Source: Actinotignum schaalii
Lineage (GTDB): Bacteria; Actinomycetota; Actinomycetes; Actinomycetales; Actinomycetaceae
Direction: 5' to 3'
Length of the DNA: 8,496 nucleotides
Assembly (NCBI GenBank): GCA_946222725.1
Contig: CAMIHT010000061.1
Span: 1-8,496, forward strand
Each line of letters starts with the position of its first letter. Position 1 is the stretch's first letter. The notes below the pieces were generated by a model. The model was not told the DNA's origin. It saw only the letters and a list, made by a program, of their open reading frames with translations, and did no database searches. This document shows, piece by piece, positions 5,782 to 8,496 of the stretch. A program made the translations under genes and the position numbers.

Positions 5782-6081
5782 TCATCCCTCCCGACCAATT
5801 TGAGGGCGAATAATCACCTTAGGAACTAAATACTTCGTGACTCTCATTGCTTTTAACCGTGCAGCAATAGGTCGATCAGGGCGATATTGGAATTCCTTAA
5901 CTTCGCCAGTTTGTTTATCTACGAGAAAACTTGGTTGCCCCTTCGCTATGCGGCCTCTGGATAGCATTGGAGCATAAAATTCGTCGTCTTCGCCCCATCC
6001 GCGAGAAGTGATCTTGTCCTTTGGATAAAACTCATGCATGCGCTCAGCTGCGAGGCGTTCTGCTTCCTCTCCCGTAATCAC
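5782..6081 (-). CDS. Small YrhB/Imm35-like protein, tandem copy 1
   Basis: A 99-residue paralogue of the downstream gene: VITGEEAERLAAERM, KITSRGWGEDDEFY, GQPSFLVDKQTGEV, PIAARLKAM and YLVPKVII. The DKQTGEV form is the closest of the two copies to the YrhB/Imm35 pattern. Its C-terminal tail (RPQIGREG) is longer, because the copy ends by running into the second gene's ribosome site. The GTG at 6081 has GGGGAGG 9 bases upstream. ATG codons at 6090 (touching the ribosome site) and 6117 are alternatives, but both lack proper spacing. No toxin gene is visible nearby, so if these are immunity proteins they are orphan. Function is otherwise unknown. Confidence 0.78.
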   Translation of the reverse strand: MITGEEAERLAAERMHEFYPKDKITSRGWGEDDEFYAPMLSRGRIAKGQPSFLVDKQTGEVKEFQYRPDRPIAARLKAMRVTKYLVPKVIIRPQIGREG

Positions 6082-6136
6082 CGCTCTCATCCTCCCCAAA
6101 CAAGGTATTCCACACATGACCTACCGGTTCACAATC

Positions 6137-6157
6137 ATCCAAACGATACGCTTGGAT
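6137..6157. promoter_or_regulatory. Quasi-palindrome upstream of the paralogue pair
   Basis: A 21-base imperfect palindrome beginning ATCCAA and ending TTGGAT, with 8 of 10 arm positions paired. It lies 56 bases before the GTG of copy 1. It may be an operator for that small operon; nothing more can be said. Confidence 0.3.
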
Positions 6158-6531
6158 AGAATCGGGGGAACATGTCTTTAGTGTATCTACCTCTATCAGA
6201 TTTCTGCCTCAATTGGAGAGATGATTATCTGAGCTTATTCCCCGATGGTCTCTTCCTCAATGGAGAAGAGGAACTAGTTCAATGTTCGCAGATAAAGATG
6301 GGGGAATTACCCCCGCTTGATTCACAAACGCACGTCTCAAAACGTTGATATCTCGGAGTTTTACAAAAGCTCAGGTTTTTCTATCCCTTATTTATCCCTC
6401 ACTCCGAAGTGGTTGCCGATATTCGGAATTTCCCCTGGCGTACCAATAGAAAATTCGGATTATTCCACTTTTAGCCTCAACAGACTTGATTTCTTAACAC
6501 CCGTGGCAAGCCAGTTTTGCCAGAAAACTCA
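6158..6531. other. A+T-rich spacer without a confident gene
   Basis: Lies between the paralogue pair and the isomerase stop. On the plus strand a frame opens at ATG 6172 behind a GGGGGA stretch and reads 58 codons (with YLPLSDFCLNWRDDYLSLFP) to a TGA at 6346. The same frame then continues for 41 more codons (with PLFIPHSEVVADIRNFPW) to 6474. It might be a small gene broken by one stop, or chance. A second frame from TTG 6317 overlaps it. Near 6504-6522 a TGGCAA/TTGCCA stem follows the isomerase gene and could weakly end its transcript, but no T-run is present. Confidence 0.5.
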
Positions 6532-7668
6532 TTACACCCAGGCAGCCCCACGCCGCGCGTACGCCTCAAGATCGACGCCGCGCAGCCGGGCCCGTTCGGC
6601 CAGCTCCCCGGTAATGAACACCTGGCACTGCCGCGCCGCACTGACCGTCTGCGCACCGAGCAGCGCCAGCAGCGCACGCACCTGATCCCGCCAGGAACGC
6701 AAACCGGCCACAGCCGCTTCCTCACCCTGCACCGCCAGCTCAAGGAATTGGCGAGCCACGCCGGCCGCACGCGCCCCCAAAATAAGCGAACGGACAACAT
6801 CCAAAGGATTGCGCACCCCGCCCGAAGCCAGAAGGTCAAGCCCACTTCCCGCCTCCGCCTCAAGCAGGCACAGCGCAGTAGACTGCCCGAAGCCCGCCAC
6901 ATACGAGTATTCACGCGCTTCCCGCCGGGAATTTTCAATGCGGGCGAAATCCGTGCCGCCCACTCCCCCGACATCAACCACCTGCACCCCAAGATCCGCG
7001 AGCACACGCTGCGTTTCCCGCGAAATCCCGAATCCCACTTCTTTGACGATCACCGGCACGCCGGCCTGCGCCACTATTTCCTCCACCGAGGCGCACCAAC
7101 CGGAAAACTCCCGCTCGCCTTCCGGCATAACAATTTCTTGCCCCGCATTGAGATGCAGCTGGAGGGCATCCGCGTCCAGAAGCTCCACCACGCGCCGAGC
7201 ATCCGCGCCGCTGCGCCCCACGCCAATATTGCCCATAACGAAGCCGCGCGGATTTTCATCCCGAATCACAGTAAAAGAGGAAGCCGTAGCTGGATCATCG
7301 AGGGCCACCGAGGCCGATCCGCTGGCCATCGGCACGCCCACTTCCCGCGCCGCGATCGCCAGCACTCGGTTAATGCGCCCGGTCGCTTCCGTCCCGCCGG
7401 TCATGCCGTTGATATAGAAAGGCACCGGCCACGTGAAGGGCCCGACCTGCGTGGACAGGTCCACCGCGGCGACGTCGCACGCGCCAAGCGCGTGATGAAC
7501 CGGCGCCACGCAATCAAAATCATTACGGCGGATCTCCTGAGCCCGCGCGAGGGCCACATGCTCGTCTTTGCGCACCGCCCGGGAAGTATCCTGCCGCGCA
7601 CTGGCTCCATCGCCCGTACCGCGCGAAGCGCTAGCCTCAGCCGCGCCGGCCGCATTCACCGCGCTCAT
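6532..7668 (-). CDS. fni: Isopentenyl-diphosphate delta-isomerase, type II (FMN-dependent)
   Basis: Converts isopentenyl diphosphate to dimethylallyl diphosphate using reduced FMN and Mg2+, the last step before prenyl chain building. Family marks in the 378 residues are RKDEHV (33-38, substrate phosphate), YINGMTGGT (85-93, FMN site), MASGSASVAL (114-123), QLHLNAGQE (170-178, with the catalytic Gln177 and Mg-binding Glu178), VKEVG with Lys208, DVGGVGGTDF (231-240) and ASGGVRNPLD (280-289). The first ~30 residues are an Ala/Ser-rich extension. The start is taken as ATG at 7668, in an ATGA overlap with the kinase gene; because GGAAGG touches that ATG, GTG at 7659 is a reasonable alternative. 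Length is slightly above the usual ~350 owing to the extension. Confidence 0.95.
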   Translation of the reverse strand: MSAVNAAGAAEASASRGTGDGASARQDTSRAVRKDEHVALARAQEIRRNDFDCVAPVHHALGACDVAAVDLSTQVGPFTWPVPFYINGMTGGTEATGRINRVLAIAAREVGVPMASGSASVALDDPATASSFTVIRDENPRGFVMGNIGVGRSGADARRVVELLDADALQLHLNAGQEIVMPEGEREFSGWCASVEEIVAQAGVPVIVKEVGFGISRETQRVLADLGVQVVDVGGVGGTDFARIENSRREAREYSYVAGFGQSTALCLLEAEAGSGLDLLASGGVRNPLDVVRSLILGARAAGVARQFLELAVQGEEAAVAGLRSWRDQVRALLALLGAQTVSAARQCQVFITGELAERARLRGVDLEAYARRGAAWV

Positions 7669-8496
7669 CCTTCCACCACCGCCAGGTTCAGCGGTTCGAC
7701 GCCGCCCGCGCGCCAACCCCGATATACCGCGTCTTTATCCACATCGCTTCCCACCAGGGCAATCCCGCAGTCACCCCCGCCAGCTCCGGATGATTTGGCA
7801 GCTCCCCCCAGCCCGGCGGCGACGCCGCATAAATGAGTCAGGCGCTCGGTTTCGATGGTGATACCCGAGCTGGCGCCCAGCTGGCGCAGGAGCCGACGCG
7901 CGGCGGTGATCTCCGCGCCGATGCGACCGCCGGTACGCAATTGGGTGGCCAGGCGTTCCACAACGTCCTCGTATTCGTCCAGGAAACCGGGGAAGTACGC
8001 GCCGCGCGAGCGCGCCTGCACCCCGGAAACCAGGTGCTCGGTGGAGGCGGGCAGGCCGGTCCAACCCACCAGAAGTTCTTCGCGGGCGGGAGCGGGCAGT
8101 GATTCCACCGCCCATGGATCCCAGGCCGGTGCGCTCAGGGTCTCGGTCACGCTGTGGCTGCGCGCGTATTCGCTCAGGCCCGCGCGGTCCGGGGAACGGT
8201 AGTAAACCCAGCCGCGGTAGGTGGAAGCGGCAATGTCCCCACCCGAGGCCCGCGGGGCCCGCTCCAGAACGGAAAGCAGCGCGATCTTGTAGCGTTCCTC
8301 CAGGGTGAGTTTGAGATGGTAAAAACGGTTGAGCACATCCACGATGGCCACCGTCACCGCAGCTGAGGAACCCAGGCCGTACTTGCGACCATCCTCTTCG
8401 ACCAGGCCAGAGGTGATATCGAGGTTGTAGTGGCGGGCCTCAAGGCCGCGTTCGCTGCGCAACGCTTCCACGGTGCGGATGGCATTGGCGGCGTAA
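7665..8496 (-). CDS. mvaK2: Phosphomevalonate kinase, C-terminal 276 residues (5' end outside window)
   Basis: GHMP-family kinase that phosphorylates mevalonate 5-phosphate to the diphosphate. The frame is open through the right edge, with YAANAIRTVEAL preceding the first in-window GTG, so that GTG (8471) is internal. It has the ATP-binding loop KYGLGSSAAV (38-46 of the visible part), a conserved RASGGDIAAS segment and the late glycine motif SGAGGGDC (236-243), all as in Gram-positive phosphomevalonate kinases; KYGLGSSAAVTVA separates it from mevalonate kinase. It ends in ATGA overlap with the isomerase gene. Upstream genes for mevalonate kinase and diphosphomevalonate decarboxylase are expected beyond the window, by comparison with known actinobacterial clusters. 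Confidence 0.93.
   Translation of the reverse strand, partial: YAANAIRTVEALRSERGLEARHYNLDITSGLVEEDGRKYGLGSSAAVTVAIVDVLNRFYHLKLTLEERYKIALLSVLERAPRASGGDIAASTYRGWVYYRSPDRAGLSEYARSHSVTETLSAPAWDPWAVESLPAPAREELLVGWTGLPASTEHLVSGVQARSRGAYFPGFLDEYEDVVERLATQLRTGGRIGAEITAARRLLRQLGASSGITIETERLTHLCGVAAGLGGAAKSSGAGGGDCGIALVGSDVDKDAVYRGWRAGGVEPLNLAVVEG

Larger units (their letters stand above)
5496..6081 (-). repeat. Tandem gene duplication of two small paralogues
   Basis: The two genes align along their whole length, including the region before each start (G-rich ribosome site, ATGAG, then GTGATTACG) and the 3' ends. An 18-base stretch aataatcaccttaggaac is identical at 5505-5522 and 5809-5826. This shows a duplication of one unit of about 304 bases followed by divergence. 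Confidence 0.85.

Noticed and set aside
7734..7746. A second TTATCCACA (DnaA-box spelling) inside the phosphomevalonate kinase gene
   Set aside because: It encodes part of the kinase in frame (VDKD region) and stands alone with no cluster of boxes or origin features, so it is most likely chance.
6517..7836. 439-codon plus-strand frame opposite the isomerase gene
   Set aside because: Arg/His/Pro-rich composition typical of antisense frames in high-GC genes; the minus strand encodes an obvious type II isomerase.
1..8496. CRISPR array, tRNA, rRNA or insertion sequence
   Set aside because: I looked for regularly spaced direct repeats, tRNA-like cloverleaf ends and transposase motifs on both strands and saw none.

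Overview
The window looks like a piece of a GC-rich actinobacterial chromosome. Evidence for this is the G/C-biased third codon positions in the core genes, GTG starts, TANNNT-type promoter context and a bacterial mevalonate pathway. Every confident gene lies on the minus strand, so the biological reading order runs from position 8496 down to 1. The exact genus cannot be fixed from the sequence alone.

Layout in reading order. (a) 8496-6532: two mevalonate-pathway genes with a 4-base ATGA overlap, the 3' part of phosphomevalonate kinase and a complete type II (FMN-dependent) isopentenyl-diphosphate isomerase. (b) 6531-4442: a visibly A+T-richer accessory stretch with no pathway genes. It holds a gene-poor spacer, a tandem pair of small paralogous proteins (YrhB/Imm35-like, tentative) and an AAA-type ATPase gene whose 3' end carries an out-of-frame deletion. 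(c) 4441-3976: a structured leader region. (d) 3975-673: a complete polar amino acid ABC importer (lipoprotein binding protein, two permeases, ATPase). (e) 667-1: the start of HMG-CoA reductase, only 5 bases after the importer's ATPase gene.

The main discovery is in region (c). Between the broken ATPase gene and the importer lies a 31-codon reading frame (4282-4187) that ends in a run of cysteine codons (CMCPMCCMCCCR, then stop). A TANNNT -10 box sits 7 bases before its ATG. Three stem-loops follow, the first of which contains the stop codon. This is what a cysteine-sensing attenuator leader peptide looks like, and it predicts that the importer handles cysteine, cystine or a related sulfur compound.

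The second theme is the genome architecture. Known actinobacterial mevalonate clusters run kinase - decarboxylase - kinase - isomerase - HMG-CoA reductase - HMG-CoA synthase. Here the same order is kept, but about 5.9 kb separates isomerase from reductase. The reductase therefore appears to depend on transcription from the cysteine-leader/importer unit, which may tie isoprenoid synthesis to sulfur amino acid supply.
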